Assembly (NCBI GenBank): GCA_902544135.1 | Contig: CACCBF010000006.1 | Location: 1-64,000 of the forward strand | DNA: 64,000 nucleotides | From: an uncultured Pelagibacteraceae bacterium | GTDB lineage: Bacteria; Pseudomonadota; Alphaproteobacteria; Pelagibacterales; Pelagibacteraceae | Direction of reading: 5' to 3' | Shown here: in pieces, positions 42,367-53,715 of the stretch | Layout of the letters: the number at the start of each line of letters is the position of its first letter | Position numbering within the stretch: position 1 is the stretch's first letter | Made by a program: the position numbers and the translations under genes | Notes under the pieces: model-generated | Database searches by the model: none | Seen by the model: only the letters and a program-made list of their open reading frames with translations | Told to the model about the DNA's origin: nothing

Positions 42367-44138
42367 GTTCTTATAAAATAGTTGATCATGAGTATGATGT
42401 TGTTGTTTTAGGTGCGGGTGGGTCCGGACTAAGAGCTGCAGTAGGTTTAAGTGAAGCAGGATTAAAAACTGCATGTATTTCAAAAGTGTTTCCTACCAGA
42501 AGTCATACTTCTGCTGCGCAAGGAGGAATATCAGCTGCGCTTGGTAACATGGGAGAAGATGATTGGCGTTGGCATATGTATGACACAGTCAAAGGTGCAG
42601 ATTGGTTAGGTGATCAAGATAGTATCGAATACCTATGTAAAGAAGCTCCAAAAGCAGTAATTGAATTAGAAAAATACGGTGTACCGTTTAGTAGAACGGA
42701 GGATGGAAAGATTTATCAGAGACCGTTTGGTGGTATGACCAAAGATTATGGAAATGGAATCGTCCAAAGAACTTGTGCGGCTGCTGATAGAACTGGACAT
42801 GCAATTTTGCATACTCTGTATGGACAAGCTTTAAAACACAAAACAGAATTTTTTATCGAATATTTTGCATTAGATTTGTTGATGAAAGATGGAGCATGCA
42901 AAGGCTTAATTGCTTGGAATTTGAATGACGGAACGATCCATAGATTCAGAGCCCATACAGTAATTATCGCAACAGGTGGTTATGGAAAAGTTTATTATTC
43001 AGCAACCTCAGCACACACATGCACTGGAGATGGAAATGCTATGGTTTTAAGAGCAGGGTTACCATTACAGGATATGGAATTTGTTCAATTTCATCCTACA
43101 GGAATTTATGGACATGGTACACTAATAACTGAAGGTGCCAGAGGTGAAGGAGGCTACCTAACAAATTCTAAAGGTGAAAGGTTTATGGAGAGATATGCAC
43201 CTAAAGCAAAAGATTTGGCATCAAGAGATGTTGTAAGTAGATCAATGTCAATTGAAATAAATGAAGGAAGAGGTGTTGGAAAAGATCAAGATCATGTTCA
43301 TTTGAATTTAAGCCACTTAGATAAAGATATAATTGAAAGTAGGTTGCCAGGTATTACTGATGCTGCGCGATTATTTGCAAATGTTGATGTTACAAAAGAT
43401 CCAATTCCTGTAGTACCAACTGTTCATTACAACATGGGTGGTATTCCAACAAATTACAAAGCAGAAGTTTTAACTGTCAACGGTTCAGAAAAAACTGTGC
43501 CTGGATTAATGGCAATTGGAGAAGCTGCATGTGTATCGGTGCATGGAGCTAATAGACTTGGTTCCAATTCGTTAATTGATTTAGTTGTTTTTGGAAGGGC
43601 AGCAGCTAAAAGGGCAGCAGAGCTAATTAAACCAGGAATGCCTCATGAAGAAATTAGTGAGACAGAAACACAAAAATGTTTGGACCGTTTTGATAAATTA
43701 AGGAATGCAGAAGGAGATATTGGTACAGCAGAATTGAGACAATCAATGCAAAAAACAATGCAATCAAAATGTGCTGTTTTCAGAACAGAAAAAACTTTAA
43801 AAGAGGGTGTTAACGAAATCAGAAAGACATATGATGGATTAGATTCAATATCAGTAAAAGATAAATCTTTAATATTTAACACAGATTTAGTGGAGACACT
43901 TGAATTTGATAATTTAATAAGACAAGCAGTCGTAACAGTAGACTCAGCGTATAACAGAAAAGAGAGTCGAGGAGCTCATGCAAGAGAGGACTACCCTAAA
44001 AGAGATGATGAAAAATTTATGCAACATACTCTTGCTTGGTGCAATGGAAAAGATACTAAAATTAGTTATAGAGAGGTTCACAAGTCAACTTTAACCAATG
44101 ATGTTCAATATTTTCCACCTCAGGAAAGAGTATATTGA
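42363..44138 (+). CDS. sdhA: Succinate dehydrogenase flavoprotein subunit
   Basis: SdhA carries covalent FAD and oxidises succinate to fumarate. The 591-residue protein has the dinucleotide motif [13 protein letters not shown] near 14-26, [13 protein letters not shown] near 44 (flavinylated histidine of the SHT type), HPTGIYGHG with substrate-binding residues near 242, and the active-site arginine region in [10 protein letters not shown] and [21 protein letters not shown] near 400 closes the active site. Four-base overlaps link it to sdhD and sdhB. Confidence 0.98.
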   Translation: MSSYKIVDHEYDVVVLGAGGSGLRAAVGLSEAGLKTACISKVFPTRSHTSAAQGGISAALGNMGEDDWRWHMYDTVKGADWLGDQDSIEYLCKEAPKAVIELEKYGVPFSRTEDGKIYQRPFGGMTKDYGNGIVQRTCAAADRTGHAILHTLYGQALKHKTEFFIEYFALDLLMKDGACKGLIAWNLNDGTIHRFRAHTVIIATGGYGKVYYSATSAHTCTGDGNAMVLRAGLPLQDMEFVQFHPTGIYGHGTLITEGARGEGGYLTNSKGERFMERYAPKAKDLASRDVVSRSMSIEINEGRGVGKDQDHVHLNLSHLDKDIIESRLPGITDAARLFANVDVTKDPIPVVPTVHYNMGGIPTNYKAEVLTVNGSEKTVPGLMAIGEAACVSVHGANRLGSNSLIDLVVFGRAAAKRAAELIKPGMPHEEISETETQKCLDRFDKLRNAEGDIGTAELRQSMQKTMQSKCAVFRTEKTLKEGVNEIRKTYDGLDSISVKDKSLIFNTDLVETLEFDNLIRQAVVTVDSAYNRKESRGAHAREDYPKRDDEKFMQHTLAWCNGKDTKISYREVHKSTLTNDVQYFPPQERVY

Positions 44139-44917
44139 TGGTACAAATTAATTTACCTGACGACTCACAGATAAAAAAAGGTAAATATTTTAAAGATAAA
44201 ACTGGCTCAAAAAATTTAAGAAAAGTAAATATTTATAGGTGGGACCCTTCAACTGGTGATAATCCTCGTATTGATAGTTATGAGGTTGATATGGATAATT
44301 GTCCATCCAAAGTGTTAGATATTTTAAATAAAATTAAAAATGAGATAGATCCAACATTAGCTTATAGGAGATCCTGTGCCCATGGGGTTTGTGGCTCATG
44401 TGCAATGAATATGGGTGGCAAAAATGGTTTAGCATGCACAAAACCACATGAAGAAATAGATGGTGATATAGATATTTATCCATTACCACACTTAAAAGTT
44501 AAAAAAGATTTAATCGGAGATTTAGATGGATTGTATAAACAATATCAGTCAATCGAGCCTTGGCTAAAAAATAATTCCAAATCCGAAACAAATGAAATTA
44601 TTCAATCAAAAGAAGATAGGGCTAAACTAGATGGTGCATATGAGTGTATTATGTGTGCTTGTTGTTCAACATCATGTCCAAGCTATTGGTGGAATGGTGA
44701 TAAATATTTAGGTCCCGCAGTTCTTTTACAGGCATATAGATGGATAGTTGATAGCAGAGATGAGGAAAGAAATGCTAGACTAAAAAAAGTGGCAGATGAA
44801 CTTAAACTTTACAGGTGTCATACAATTATGAACTGTACTAGTGCTTGTCCTAAAGGTTTAAATCCCGCAAAAGCTATTGCTGAAATAAAAAAAATGTTAG
44901 CAACTGCCAATATTTAA
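44135..44917 (+). CDS. sdhB: Succinate dehydrogenase iron-sulfur subunit
   Basis: The 260-residue subunit carries the three Fe-S clusters that pass electrons to quinone. The [2Fe-2S] ligands are in [15 protein letters not shown], the [4Fe-4S] set in [16 protein letters not shown], and the [3Fe-4S] set in [17 protein letters not shown]. The quinone-site Pro and Trp in CPSYWWN and the His-Ile in CHTIMNC are kept, which supports a working quinone reductase despite the altered anchors. Confidence 0.98.
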   Translation: MMVQINLPDDSQIKKGKYFKDKTGSKNLRKVNIYRWDPSTGDNPRIDSYEVDMDNCPSKVLDILNKIKNEIDPTLAYRRSCAHGVCGSCAMNMGGKNGLACTKPHEEIDGDIDIYPLPHLKVKKDLIGDLDGLYKQYQSIEPWLKNNSKSETNEIIQSKEDRAKLDGAYECIMCACCSTSCPSYWWNGDKYLGPAVLLQAYRWIVDSRDEERNARLKKVADELKLYRCHTIMNCTSACPKGLNPAKAIAEIKKMLATANI

Positions 44918-44959
44918 ACAATAGACTAATAAGAGTTTTTAATCTAAAACACCCTATTC

Positions 44960-46453
44960 ATGAAATTAATTGAACATTTCGTTGGTGGAAAAATAACCTC
45001 TGGCACTTCAAATAAAAAAGGCAAAGTTTTTAATCCGGCTACAGGTGAACAAGAAAAAGAAGTAAGGTTAGGCTCTAAAGATGATCTGGATAAAGCAGTT
45101 TTAATTGCTAGAGAGGCCTTTGAAGAATGGTCTTTAAAACCTCCACTCCAAAGAGCCAGAATAATGTTCAAATTTAAGGAGCTTATAGAAAAAAATTCAG
45201 ACGAGTTAACAAAACTAATAGTTTCAGAACATGGAAAGGTTTATGAGGATGCAAGAGGTTCTCTTACTAGAGGTTTAGAAGTTGTAGAATTTGCGTGCGG
45301 TATTCCTCATTTGCTTAAAGGAGAATTTTCAGAAAATGTTGGAACCAACGTTGATAGTTGGTCTATGAGACAGCCTTTAGGAGTTGTTGCTGGCATCACA
45401 CCATTTAATTTTCCCGCAATGGTCCCTATGTGGATGTTTCCAATAGCAATTGCTTGTGGAAATACTTTTATTTTAAAGCCATCCGAAAAAGATCCATCAT
45501 GCTCGATTAAGTTAGCTGAATTATTAAAAGAAGCTGGACTTCCTGATGGAGTTTTTAATGTTGTAAATGGTGATAAAGAAGCGGTTGATGCAATTTTAAC
45601 AAACAAAGACATTAAAGCAGTAAGTTTTGTTGGTTCTACTCCAATTGCTAAATACATTTATGAAAACTCAGCTAAAAATGAAAAAAGAGTTCAAGCACTT
45701 GGTGGTGCAAAAAATCATTTAGTTGTTATGCCCGATTGTGACTTGGATGGTGCAGTAAATGGCTTAATGGGGGCTGCTTATGGGTCTGCTGGAGAACGAT
45801 GTATGGCTCAATCGGTGGCAGTTGCAGTGGGTGATATAGGAGATGAATTAGTGTCAAGATTATCAAAAAAAGCTGAAGCTTTAAAAGTTGGGCCCGGGAT
45901 GGATAAGGACTCTGAGATGGGCCCATTAGTTACAAAAGAACATCTTGAAAAAGTAAAAAGTTATGTAGACCTGGGTGAAAAAGAAGGTGCAAAACTAATA
46001 GTTGATGGAAGAAATTTAAAATTACAAGGATATGAGAATGGTTTTTATATTGGTGGCTGTTTATTTGATCATGTTAAAAAAGATATGAGAATTTATAAAG
46101 AAGAAATTTTTGGGCCTGTTTTATCTGTTGTGAGAGTTAAAACTTTCGAAGAAGCAGCAAAATTAATCAATGATCATGAATATGGAAATGGAGTAAGTAT
46201 TTACACAAGGGATGGTGATGCCGGAAGAACTTTTGCAAGTAAAATTCAAGTAGGTATGGTTGGTATTAATGTACCTATTCCTGTGCCAATGGCTTTTCAT
46301 AGTTTTGGTGGATGGAAAAGATCTTTATTTGGTGATAGTGCAATGCATGGCATGGAAGGAATTAAATTTTATACAAAATTAAAAACAATAACATCTAGAT
46401 GGCCTTCAGGTATTCGGTCTAATGCCGAATTTGTGATGCCAACAATGAAATAA
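44960..46453 (+). CDS. mmsA: CoA-acylating methylmalonate-semialdehyde dehydrogenase
   Basis: MmsA converts methylmalonate semialdehyde (or malonate semialdehyde) with CoA and NAD to propionyl-CoA (or acetyl-CoA), as in valine, beta-alanine or inositol breakdown. The 497-residue aldehyde dehydrogenase has the catalytic Cys281 in GSAGERCMAQS, a motif of this CoA-acylating group, plus ITPFNFPAMVPMWMFP near 145-160. It is placed inside the TCA block between sdhB and mdh. The three-carbon product routes suggest a link to the DMSP or 3-hydroxypropionate-type carbon nearby, which is inference. Confidence 0.93.
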   Translation: MKLIEHFVGGKITSGTSNKKGKVFNPATGEQEKEVRLGSKDDLDKAVLIAREAFEEWSLKPPLQRARIMFKFKELIEKNSDELTKLIVSEHGKVYEDARGSLTRGLEVVEFACGIPHLLKGEFSENVGTNVDSWSMRQPLGVVAGITPFNFPAMVPMWMFPIAIACGNTFILKPSEKDPSCSIKLAELLKEAGLPDGVFNVVNGDKEAVDAILTNKDIKAVSFVGSTPIAKYIYENSAKNEKRVQALGGAKNHLVVMPDCDLDGAVNGLMGAAYGSAGERCMAQSVAVAVGDIGDELVSRLSKKAEALKVGPGMDKDSEMGPLVTKEHLEKVKSYVDLGEKEGAKLIVDGRNLKLQGYENGFYIGGCLFDHVKKDMRIYKEEIFGPVLSVVRVKTFEEAAKLINDHEYGNGVSIYTRDGDAGRTFASKIQVGMVGINVPIPVPMAFHSFGGWKRSLFGDSAMHGMEGIKFYTKLKTITSRWPSGIRSNAEFVMPTMK

Positions 46454-46456
46454 AAA

Positions 46457-47419
46457 ATGAGCAAAATATCTTTAATTGGAGCAGGACAAATTGGTGGAAC
46501 TCTTGCACATTTAATAGGAACAAAAGAACTGGTTAATGAAGTGGTTCTATTTGATGTGGCTAGTGGTATTGCAAAAGGAAAGGCATTAGATATTGCACAA
46601 TCTTCATCTGTAGATGGATTTAATGTTAGGTTTTCTGGAACTGATAATTATGAGGATATAAAAAATTCAGATGTAATTATAATTACCGCAGGTGTCCCAA
46701 GAAAACCTGGAATGAGCCGAGATGATCTTCTTGGAATTAATTTAAAAATTATTAAACAGGTAGCTGAGGGGGTAAAGAAAAATGCACCAAACGCATTTGT
46801 GATTTGTATCACTAATCCTTTAGATGTTATGGTTATGGCATTCCAAAAATTTTCAGGTTTGCCATCAAATAAAGTTGTTGGTATGGCAGGTATTTTAGAT
46901 AGCTCAAGATTTAAATTATTTTTATCACTAGAATTAAATGTGCCGGTCAGAGAAATTGAGGCAACTGTTATGGGTGGTCATGGTGACACCATGGTTCCTA
47001 TGCCAAGATTTACAAAAATTTCAGGTAAGCCATTGTTAGAGTTTGTAAAGGATGGAAAGATCTCTTTAGAAAGAATTGAGGAAATTAATCAAAGAACACG
47101 AGATGGTGGTGCAGAGATAGTTAAATTTTTAGAAAAAGGATCAGCTTTTTATGCACCAGCAGCCTCAGGTGTTCAAATGGCAGAAGCATATTTGAATGAT
47201 CAGAAAAAATTATTACCTTGTGCTGTGCAGTTAAATGGAGAATACGGTGTGAAAAATATTTATGCAGGTGTTCCTGTTGTAATTGGAAAAGATGGGGTAG
47301 AAAAAATTCAAGAGATTGATTTAGATGAAAAAGAAAAAAAAGAATTTATGCATTCAATAGATGCTGTAAAAGCTTTATGGGAAGCTGCATCTAAAATAGA
47401 TCCTGACTTATCTAAATAA
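46457..47419 (+). CDS. mdh: Malate dehydrogenase (LDH-like type)
   Basis: Mdh oxidises malate to oxaloacetate with NAD. The 320-residue enzyme belongs to the lactate-dehydrogenase-like malate dehydrogenases: [12 protein letters not shown] near 7-18, the arginine-containing loop [14 protein letters not shown] (Arg in the loop favours malate over lactate), [11 protein letters not shown], the active-site histidine in [10 protein letters not shown] near 173, and the late [10 protein letters not shown]. It lies 3 bp after mmsA and 2 bp before sucC. Confidence 0.97.
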   Translation: MSKISLIGAGQIGGTLAHLIGTKELVNEVVLFDVASGIAKGKALDIAQSSSVDGFNVRFSGTDNYEDIKNSDVIIITAGVPRKPGMSRDDLLGINLKIIKQVAEGVKKNAPNAFVICITNPLDVMVMAFQKFSGLPSNKVVGMAGILDSSRFKLFLSLELNVPVREIEATVMGGHGDTMVPMPRFTKISGKPLLEFVKDGKISLERIEEINQRTRDGGAEIVKFLEKGSAFYAPAASGVQMAEAYLNDQKKLLPCAVQLNGEYGVKNIYAGVPVVIGKDGVEKIQEIDLDEKEKKEFMHSIDAVKALWEAASKIDPDLSK

Positions 47420-47421
47420 TA

Positions 47422-48582
47422 ATGAATATTCACGAGCATCAAGCGAAACAAATATTAAAAAAATATGGAGCTGTAGTTCCAAATGGGGTATTTGCACTCA
47501 GTGTTGATGAGCTTGTTGAAAAAGTAAAAGAATTAAAAACTGATAAATATGTTCTTAAAGCCCAAATTCATGCTGGCGGTAGAGGAAAAGCAGGTGGTGT
47601 AAAAATTTTAAATTCAATAGAGGAACTTACAGTGGCGGCCAAAGAATTACTTGGAAAAATACTAATAACCCATCAAACTGGTCCTGAAGGTAGAGAGGTA
47701 AAAAGACTATATGTAGAGGAGTCTTCAAACATAGATAAAGAGTTTTATTTATCGTGTCTAGTTGATAGAGCAAGTTCTAAAATTGCATTCATATCAAGCG
47801 ATCAAGGAGGAATGGATATCGAAGAAGTTGCAAGCAGCTCACCTGAAAAAATTATAACCACAAAAGTAGATATGGGTAACGAAATTTCCAATTCAGAATG
47901 TGAAAAAATAATTAAAATTTTTAATTTAAAAGAGGACTTAAAAAAACAAGCAGTATTACTAATAAAATCAATATATAAAATGTTTATAAGCACGGATGCA
48001 AACATGGTTGAGGTAAATCCATTAATTTTGACAAAAGAAAAAAAAATTGTTTGTTTGGATGCAAAAGTTAATTTTGATTCAAATGCTTTATTCAGACATC
48101 CAGAAATTGTTGAATTAAGAGATTTAAATGAGGAAGATCCTACCGAAATAGAAGCTAGCAAGCATGATCTTGCGTATATTAAGCTAGATGGAAGTATCGG
48201 CTGTATGGTGAATGGAGCAGGATTAGCGATGGCGACGATGGATATAATTAAATTATATGGAAAAGAGCCAGCAAATTTTTTAGATGTAGGTGGTGGAGCA
48301 TCTAAAGAAAAAGTATCTGCTGCATTAAAGATAATTCTATCAGATAAAAATGTTAAAGGTATTTTAATAAATATTTTTGGTGGAATTATGCGATGCGATG
48401 TTCTTGCTCAAGGAGTAGTTGATGCAGCTAAAGAAATGAATATTAATGTTCCTTTAGTTGTTAGATTAGCAGGTACAAATTTTAAAGAAGGCAAAGAGAT
48501 ACTTGATAATTCTAGATTAAAATTAATTTCTGCAGAAAATTTAGATGATGCGGCTAAAAAAATTGTTGAGGCAATAAAATAA
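47422..48582 (+). CDS. sucC: Succinyl-CoA synthetase beta subunit
   Basis: SucC with SucD interconverts succinyl-CoA and succinate with nucleotide triphosphate formation. The 386-residue ATP-grasp subunit opens with [16 protein letters not shown], has the nucleotide-binding [14 protein letters not shown] near 46-60, VEVNPLIL near 197, and the [12 protein letters not shown] and [12 protein letters not shown]-terminal motifs. It is followed 1 bp later by sucD. Confidence 0.98.
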   Translation: MNIHEHQAKQILKKYGAVVPNGVFALSVDELVEKVKELKTDKYVLKAQIHAGGRGKAGGVKILNSIEELTVAAKELLGKILITHQTGPEGREVKRLYVEESSNIDKEFYLSCLVDRASSKIAFISSDQGGMDIEEVASSSPEKIITTKVDMGNEISNSECEKIIKIFNLKEDLKKQAVLLIKSIYKMFISTDANMVEVNPLILTKEKKIVCLDAKVNFDSNALFRHPEIVELRDLNEEDPTEIEASKHDLAYIKLDGSIGCMVNGAGLAMATMDIIKLYGKEPANFLDVGGGASKEKVSAALKIILSDKNVKGILINIFGGIMRCDVLAQGVVDAAKEMNINVPLVVRLAGTNFKEGKEILDNSRLKLISAENLDDAAKKIVEAIK

Positions 48583-48583
48583 T

Positions 48584-49459
48584 ATGCCAGTTTTAGTAAA
48601 TAAGAATACCAAAGTAATTTGTCAGGGATTTACTGGCTCACACGGAACTTTCCATTCTGAGCAGGCCATAAAATATGGAACCAATCTTGTTGGTGGAGTT
48701 ACACCAAATAAAGGTGGACAAAAACATTTAGACAGACCAGTTTTTAATAGTGTTTTAGAAGCAAAAAACGAGGTAGGTGCAGATGCAACTATGATTTATG
48801 TACCTGCTAAATTTGCATCAGCAGCAATAATTGAAGCTATTGATGCATCAATTGAACTTATTGTTTGTATTACGGAAGGAATTCCAATTCAGGATATGAT
48901 TAAGGTCAGACAAAAATTAAGCGGATCAAGTAGCAGATTGATCGGACCTAATTGTCCAGGAATAATTACACCAGATGAATGTAAAATAGGAATTATGCCA
49001 GGGAATATCCATAAAAGAGGAAGTGTTGGAATTGTATCAAGGTCAGGCACATTAACATATGAGGCAGTGGCTCAAACTACTGAAAATGGACTTGGTCAAT
49101 CAACCTGCATAGGAATTGGTGGAGATCCTATAAACGGTACAAATTTTATAGATTGTTTAGATTTATTTTTAAATGATGATGAAACAGAGTCTATTTTAAT
49201 GATTGGTGAAATTGGAGGAACTGCTGAAGAAGAAGCTGCTGAATTTATAAAAAATCACAAAATCAAAAAGCCTATAGTTGGGTTTATTGCAGGAATTACT
49301 GCCCCTCCAGGCAGAAGAATGGGGCATGCTGGTGCTATAATTTCAGGTGGCAAAGGTGGAGCCAAAGATAAAATAAAAAAAATGGAAGAAAGCGGCATTA
49401 CTGTTGCTAAATCACCATCAATTATTGGAAAAACTTTATTTAATAAACTGTCTAATTGA
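48584..49459 (+). CDS. sucD: Succinyl-CoA synthetase alpha subunit
   Basis: The 291-residue subunit binds CoA through a Rossmann domain ([15 protein letters not shown] near 16-30) and carries the phosphohistidine in [13 protein letters not shown] near 245. IGPNCPGII near 121-129 and [15 protein letters not shown] near 206 are also typical. It pairs with sucC directly upstream, and sucA starts 35 bp later. Confidence 0.98.
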   Translation: MPVLVNKNTKVICQGFTGSHGTFHSEQAIKYGTNLVGGVTPNKGGQKHLDRPVFNSVLEAKNEVGADATMIYVPAKFASAAIIEAIDASIELIVCITEGIPIQDMIKVRQKLSGSSSRLIGPNCPGIITPDECKIGIMPGNIHKRGSVGIVSRSGTLTYEAVAQTTENGLGQSTCIGIGGDPINGTNFIDCLDLFLNDDETESILMIGEIGGTAEEEAAEFIKNHKIKKPIVGFIAGITAPPGRRMGHAGAIISGGKGGAKDKIKKMEESGITVAKSPSIIGKTLFNKLSN

Positions 49460-49494
49460 AAAATAATATTAGAGAGATATATTGAATTAAAAAG

Positions 49495-52413
49495 ATGTCT
49501 TCATCAAAAAATCTTGATTTCGAAAAAACTTCATTTTTAAATAAGTCTAATAGTGCGTTCATAGAAGAGATGTATTTAAAATTTATTAATAAAGATGTAG
49601 ATCTTCCAGAAAGTTGGACAAATTATTTTGAGGGGATTGGTGAAGAATTAAATGTAATTGCAAAAGAAATTAATGGTCCATCTTGGGGACCAACCAAAAA
49701 AAAGATAAATCTAGAAGAATTACAAAAGAAAATAGAAGATCAAGATAAAAGTTATGTTAAAAATACTAAACCAGATTCATCAGAAAAATTTAATTTTCAA
49801 TTACTTGCTGACTCAAACAAAGATTCTATAAGTGCTGTAGCATTAATTAGAGCATATAGATTAAGAGGTCATTTATTAGCAGATCTTGATCCTTTAGAAA
49901 TGAGAGAGTCAGAATATTTGGATGAACTTCACCCAGAATTCTATGGCTTTAAAAAAGAAAATTATGAAAAGAAAATTTTTCTAAATGGAGTGATCAATCG
50001 TAAATATGCAAATATAAGAGAGATACTTAAATTTATGAAGAGGACCTATTGTGGAAAAATAGGTTATGAGTTTATGCATATTTCAAATCCAGTAGAAAGA
50101 AAGTGGTTTAGAGACAGAATAGAGCAAGATAAGAATGCACTTCAGTTTACAAAAAACGGCAAGGAGGCAATTTTAAATAAATTAGTTCAGGCAGAGGGAT
50201 TTGAAAAATTTTTAGCTACTAAATATGTTGGAACAAAAAGGTTTGGTTTAGATGGTGGAGAAAGTTTAATTCCTGCCCTTGAACAAATAATAAAAATTGG
50301 CGGGCAAAACAATATAAAAGAAGTTAAGATAGGCATGTCTCATAGAGGTAGACTGAATGTTTTGGCAAATGTTTTACAAAAATCTTATAAAAGAATTTTT
50401 AATGAATTTGCTGGTGAGTTTAGTTCTGATACCAAAGATAGTGCTGGAGATGTTAAATATCATCTTGGAGCATCATCAGATAGAGAGTTTGACGGAAATT
50501 CAGTTCATGTAAGTTTAACAGATAACCCTTCTCATTTGGAGGCTGTCAATCCAGTGGTTTTAGGACAAACAAGAGCTAAACAATTTTTTCATAAAGACAA
50601 AGAGAGAAATAAAGTAATACCTATTCTCATTCATGGAGATGCAGCTTTTGCAGGTCAAGGCGTTGTAGCTGAATGTTTTGCTATGTCCGGATTACCAGGT
50701 CATAACACTGGCGGAACAATCCATATTATTGTTAATAATCAAATAGGATTTACTACTAGTCCGAGATTTGCTAGGTCCTCGCCTTATCCATCAGATGTTG
50801 CAAAAATGGTAGAGGCACCGATACTTCATGTTAATGGAGATGATCCAGAAGCTGTTGTTTATGCGACCAGAATAGCTGCAGAATTTCGATTAAAGTTTAA
50901 CAGAGACGTAGTGGTGGACTTAATTTGTTACAGAAGGTTTGGACATAATGAAGGAGACGAGCCTTCATTTACCCAACCTTTAATGTATAAAAAAATAAGA
51001 TCGCATCCTAGTGTTTATAAAATTTATGGAAGTAAACTTGTAAATGAAAACTCAATTACACAAGAATTGTTAGACCAAAACGTCAAATCATTCAAGAATT
51101 TGCTTGATGAACAATATAAAAGTGCAAAAGATTATAAACCTAAAATAGAATGGTTTGAGGGAACATGGTCAAGATATAAGCCTGAAAAAGGTAAAGATAA
51201 GAGGGGTATAACTGGTTATGACGAAAATAAACTAAAAATAATTTCAAATAAAATTAATGTCATTCCTAAGGAAAAGAATATTCACAAAACTATCTCTAAA
51301 ATATTCAATCTCAGAAAAGAAAGGATTGAAAAAGGTGCTGGAATTGATTGGTCTTCTGCGGAGGCTCTTGCGTTTGGATCTTTGCTTGAGGAAGGATATC
51401 CAGTCAGACTTGTAGGCCAAGATTCTGGTAGAGGGACATTTAGTCAACGACATTCTGTTTTAAGAAATCAAATAGATAATACTAGGTATGTTCCTCTTAA
51501 TAATATTTCTAAAAATCAAAAGCAATTTGAAGTAGTGGATAGTTTTTTATCAGAACTTGCGGTTTTAGGTTTTGAATATGGTTACAGTCTTGTAGAACCA
51601 AATACTCTAACTCTTTGGGAGGCTCAATTCGGTGATTTTGCAAACGGTGCTCAAGTAGTAATTGATCAATTTATTGCATCAGGAGAGAGAAAATGGAATA
51701 GAGCATCTGGGATAGTTATGTTATTACCTCATGGGTATGAAGGACAGGGACCAGAGCATTCATCAGCAAGGTTGGAAAGATTTTTACAATTATGTTCAAA
51801 TGATAATTTGCAAGTTATGAATTGCACAACTCCAGCAAACTATTTTCATGCCTTAAGAAGACAAATGCATAGAGATTTTAGAAAACCTTTAATAATTATG
51901 ACACCTAAATCTTTATTAAGACATAAACATTGTATTTCGGATTTAGATGATTTTAATAAAAAAAATTCTTTTCATAGAGTTTTATGGGATCATGCTATAG
52001 ATCCAAAAACTAAAGGGTTTATAAAATTAAAGAAATCCAAAAAAATCAAAAAAGTGATTATTTGCTCTGGAAAAATTTATTTTGATTTACTTGATGCTAG
52101 AGAAAAATTTAAAAAAGATGATATTGTATTTTATAGAGTTGAGCAACTTTATCCCTTTCCAGTCAAAGCTCTTGCAAAGGAACTAAAACCCTATGCCAAG
52201 AATGCTAATTTTTACTGGTGTCAGGAGGAACCAAAAAATATGGGGGCTTGGTTTTCAGTTAGAGACTATATCCAATGGACATTAGATAATATAAAAGCTA
52301 ATAATAATTATGTTTCTTATATTGGAAGAAGTCCTGATGCATCACCCGCTACAGGATATGCTAAAAGACATATTATGCAACAACAAGAAATTATTAAAAA
52401 AGTTTTTGATTAA
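49495..52413 (+). CDS. sucA: 2-oxoglutarate dehydrogenase E1 component
   Basis: SucA decarboxylates 2-oxoglutarate with thiamine diphosphate and passes the succinyl group to the E2 lipoyl arm. The 972-residue protein is of full length. Key segments are RGHLLADLDPL near 123, GMSHRGRLNVLAN near 279-291, HGDAAFAGQGVVAE near 378-391, and NNQIGFTTSP (TPP region). In the C-terminal half, DSGRGTFSQRHSV and LPHGYEGQGPEHSSARLERF are present. It is followed by sucB after 6 bp. Confidence 0.98.
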   Translation: MSSSKNLDFEKTSFLNKSNSAFIEEMYLKFINKDVDLPESWTNYFEGIGEELNVIAKEINGPSWGPTKKKINLEELQKKIEDQDKSYVKNTKPDSSEKFNFQLLADSNKDSISAVALIRAYRLRGHLLADLDPLEMRESEYLDELHPEFYGFKKENYEKKIFLNGVINRKYANIREILKFMKRTYCGKIGYEFMHISNPVERKWFRDRIEQDKNALQFTKNGKEAILNKLVQAEGFEKFLATKYVGTKRFGLDGGESLIPALEQIIKIGGQNNIKEVKIGMSHRGRLNVLANVLQKSYKRIFNEFAGEFSSDTKDSAGDVKYHLGASSDREFDGNSVHVSLTDNPSHLEAVNPVVLGQTRAKQFFHKDKERNKVIPILIHGDAAFAGQGVVAECFAMSGLPGHNTGGTIHIIVNNQIGFTTSPRFARSSPYPSDVAKMVEAPILHVNGDDPEAVVYATRIAAEFRLKFNRDVVVDLICYRRFGHNEGDEPSFTQPLMYKKIRSHPSVYKIYGSKLVNENSITQELLDQNVKSFKNLLDEQYKSAKDYKPKIEWFEGTWSRYKPEKGKDKRGITGYDENKLKIISNKINVIPKEKNIHKTISKIFNLRKERIEKGAGIDWSSAEALAFGSLLEEGYPVRLVGQDSGRGTFSQRHSVLRNQIDNTRYVPLNNISKNQKQFEVVDSFLSELAVLGFEYGYSLVEPNTLTLWEAQFGDFANGAQVVIDQFIASGERKWNRASGIVMLLPHGYEGQGPEHSSARLERFLQLCSNDNLQVMNCTTPANYFHALRRQMHRDFRKPLIIMTPKSLLRHKHCISDLDDFNKKNSFHRVLWDHAIDPKTKGFIKLKKSKKIKKVIICSGKIYFDLLDAREKFKKDDIVFYRVEQLYPFPVKALAKELKPYAKNANFYWCQEEPKNMGAWFSVRDYIQWTLDNIKANNNYVSYIGRSPDASPATGYAKRHIMQQQEIIKKVFD

Positions 52414-52419
52414 CAAGAC

Positions 52420-53715
52420 ATGAGTGAAAAAATTATAGTTCCAGTTTTAGGTGAGAGTATAACTGAGGCAACAGTTTCAAAATGGTTAAAAAATGAAGGT
52501 GATGAAGTTAAAACTGATGAGCCAATTGTTGAGCTAGAAACTGATAAAGTAAATTTAGAGGTTCCATCACCTATATCGGGTAAATTAACAGAAATTATTT
52601 CAAAAAATGGATCTGTTGTAGAAGTTGGAGCACATTTAGGATCAATAGAAGAAATTGGGATAACTCAAAAAAAGAGTCAAAAAATTGAGAAAATTAAGCC
52701 AACTGTAAAGAGAGAAAATATTGAAAATTCAGAACCCCAGCAAAATGAGCCTCAACTTTTAGAAACTGAGTTAGCTGATAAATTAGACAAACAAGAGCAA
52801 CCACTTGTTTTAACGAAAGAAGTAAAGACTAAACCAATTATAAAAGAAAAACCAAATGATCAAGTTTTGTCTCCTGCAGTAAGGAAAATTGTTGCTGAGA
52901 ACAAAATTAACTTAGAAAATATAAAAGGGTCTGGAAAAGATGGAAGATTATTAAAGGGAGACTTAATTAGTTTAATGAGCAAGAGTCCATCACCATCAGA
53001 AAGAAAAATAAAATATGGTCAGGAAGAACGAATAAAAATGACTAGATTGAGACAAACTATTGCAAAAAGATTAAAACAAGCTCAAGAGAATGCTGCGTTA
53101 TTAACTACTTTTAATGAAGTAGATATGACTAACATAATTGAGATGAGAAAAAATAATCAAGATGATTTTCAAAATCGATTTGGAATAAAGCTAGGAATGA
53201 TGTCTTTTTTTGTGAAAGCCTCTATCGTAGCATTAAAAAACTTTCCAGCTGTAAATGCCGAAATTGAGGGTGATGAGATAATTTACAAAAATTATTACAA
53301 TATAAGTTTTGCAGTTGGCACAGATAAAGGTCTTGTTGTTCCTGTTTTAAAAGATGCTGACGTTATGTCATTTGCAGAAATTGAAAAAAATATTAAAGAA
53401 ATCTCGGATAAAGCAAAAAGTGGAAAACTTACTATTGAAGATCTTCAGGGTGGAACTTTTACAATTAGTAATGGAGGGGTCTATGGTTCTATGTTGTCAA
53501 CACCTATATTAAATTTACCACAGTCAGGTGTTTTAGGTATGCACAATATAGTTGAGAGACCTGTTGTAATAGAGGGTGAAATTATGGTTAGACCAATTAT
53601 GTATTTAGCCTTGTCTTATGATCATAGAATTATTGATGGTAAAGAGTCTGTTTCTTTTTTAAAAATGATAAAAGAAAATTTAGAGGATCCAAGAAGGTTA
53701 TTTTTAGATATTTAA
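52420..53715 (+). CDS. sucB: 2-oxoglutarate dehydrogenase E2 component (dihydrolipoyl succinyltransferase)
   Basis: The 431-residue E2 has one lipoyl domain with the modified lysine in [14 protein letters not shown] near 43. A linker rich in Glu, Gln and Lys (about 85-145) follows, then a peripheral-subunit-binding domain ([15 protein letters not shown] near 149-163, [12 protein letters not shown]). The catalytic domain ends with [13 protein letters not shown], whose histidine and aspartate are the active residues. It is directly followed by lpd with no gap. Confidence 0.97.
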   Translation: MSEKIIVPVLGESITEATVSKWLKNEGDEVKTDEPIVELETDKVNLEVPSPISGKLTEIISKNGSVVEVGAHLGSIEEIGITQKKSQKIEKIKPTVKRENIENSEPQQNEPQLLETELADKLDKQEQPLVLTKEVKTKPIIKEKPNDQVLSPAVRKIVAENKINLENIKGSGKDGRLLKGDLISLMSKSPSPSERKIKYGQEERIKMTRLRQTIAKRLKQAQENAALLTTFNEVDMTNIIEMRKNNQDDFQNRFGIKLGMMSFFVKASIVALKNFPAVNAEIEGDEIIYKNYYNISFAVGTDKGLVVPVLKDADVMSFAEIEKNIKEISDKAKSGKLTIEDLQGGTFTISNGGVYGSMLSTPILNLPQSGVLGMHNIVERPVVIEGEIMVRPIMYLALSYDHRIIDGKESVSFLKMIKENLEDPRRLFLDI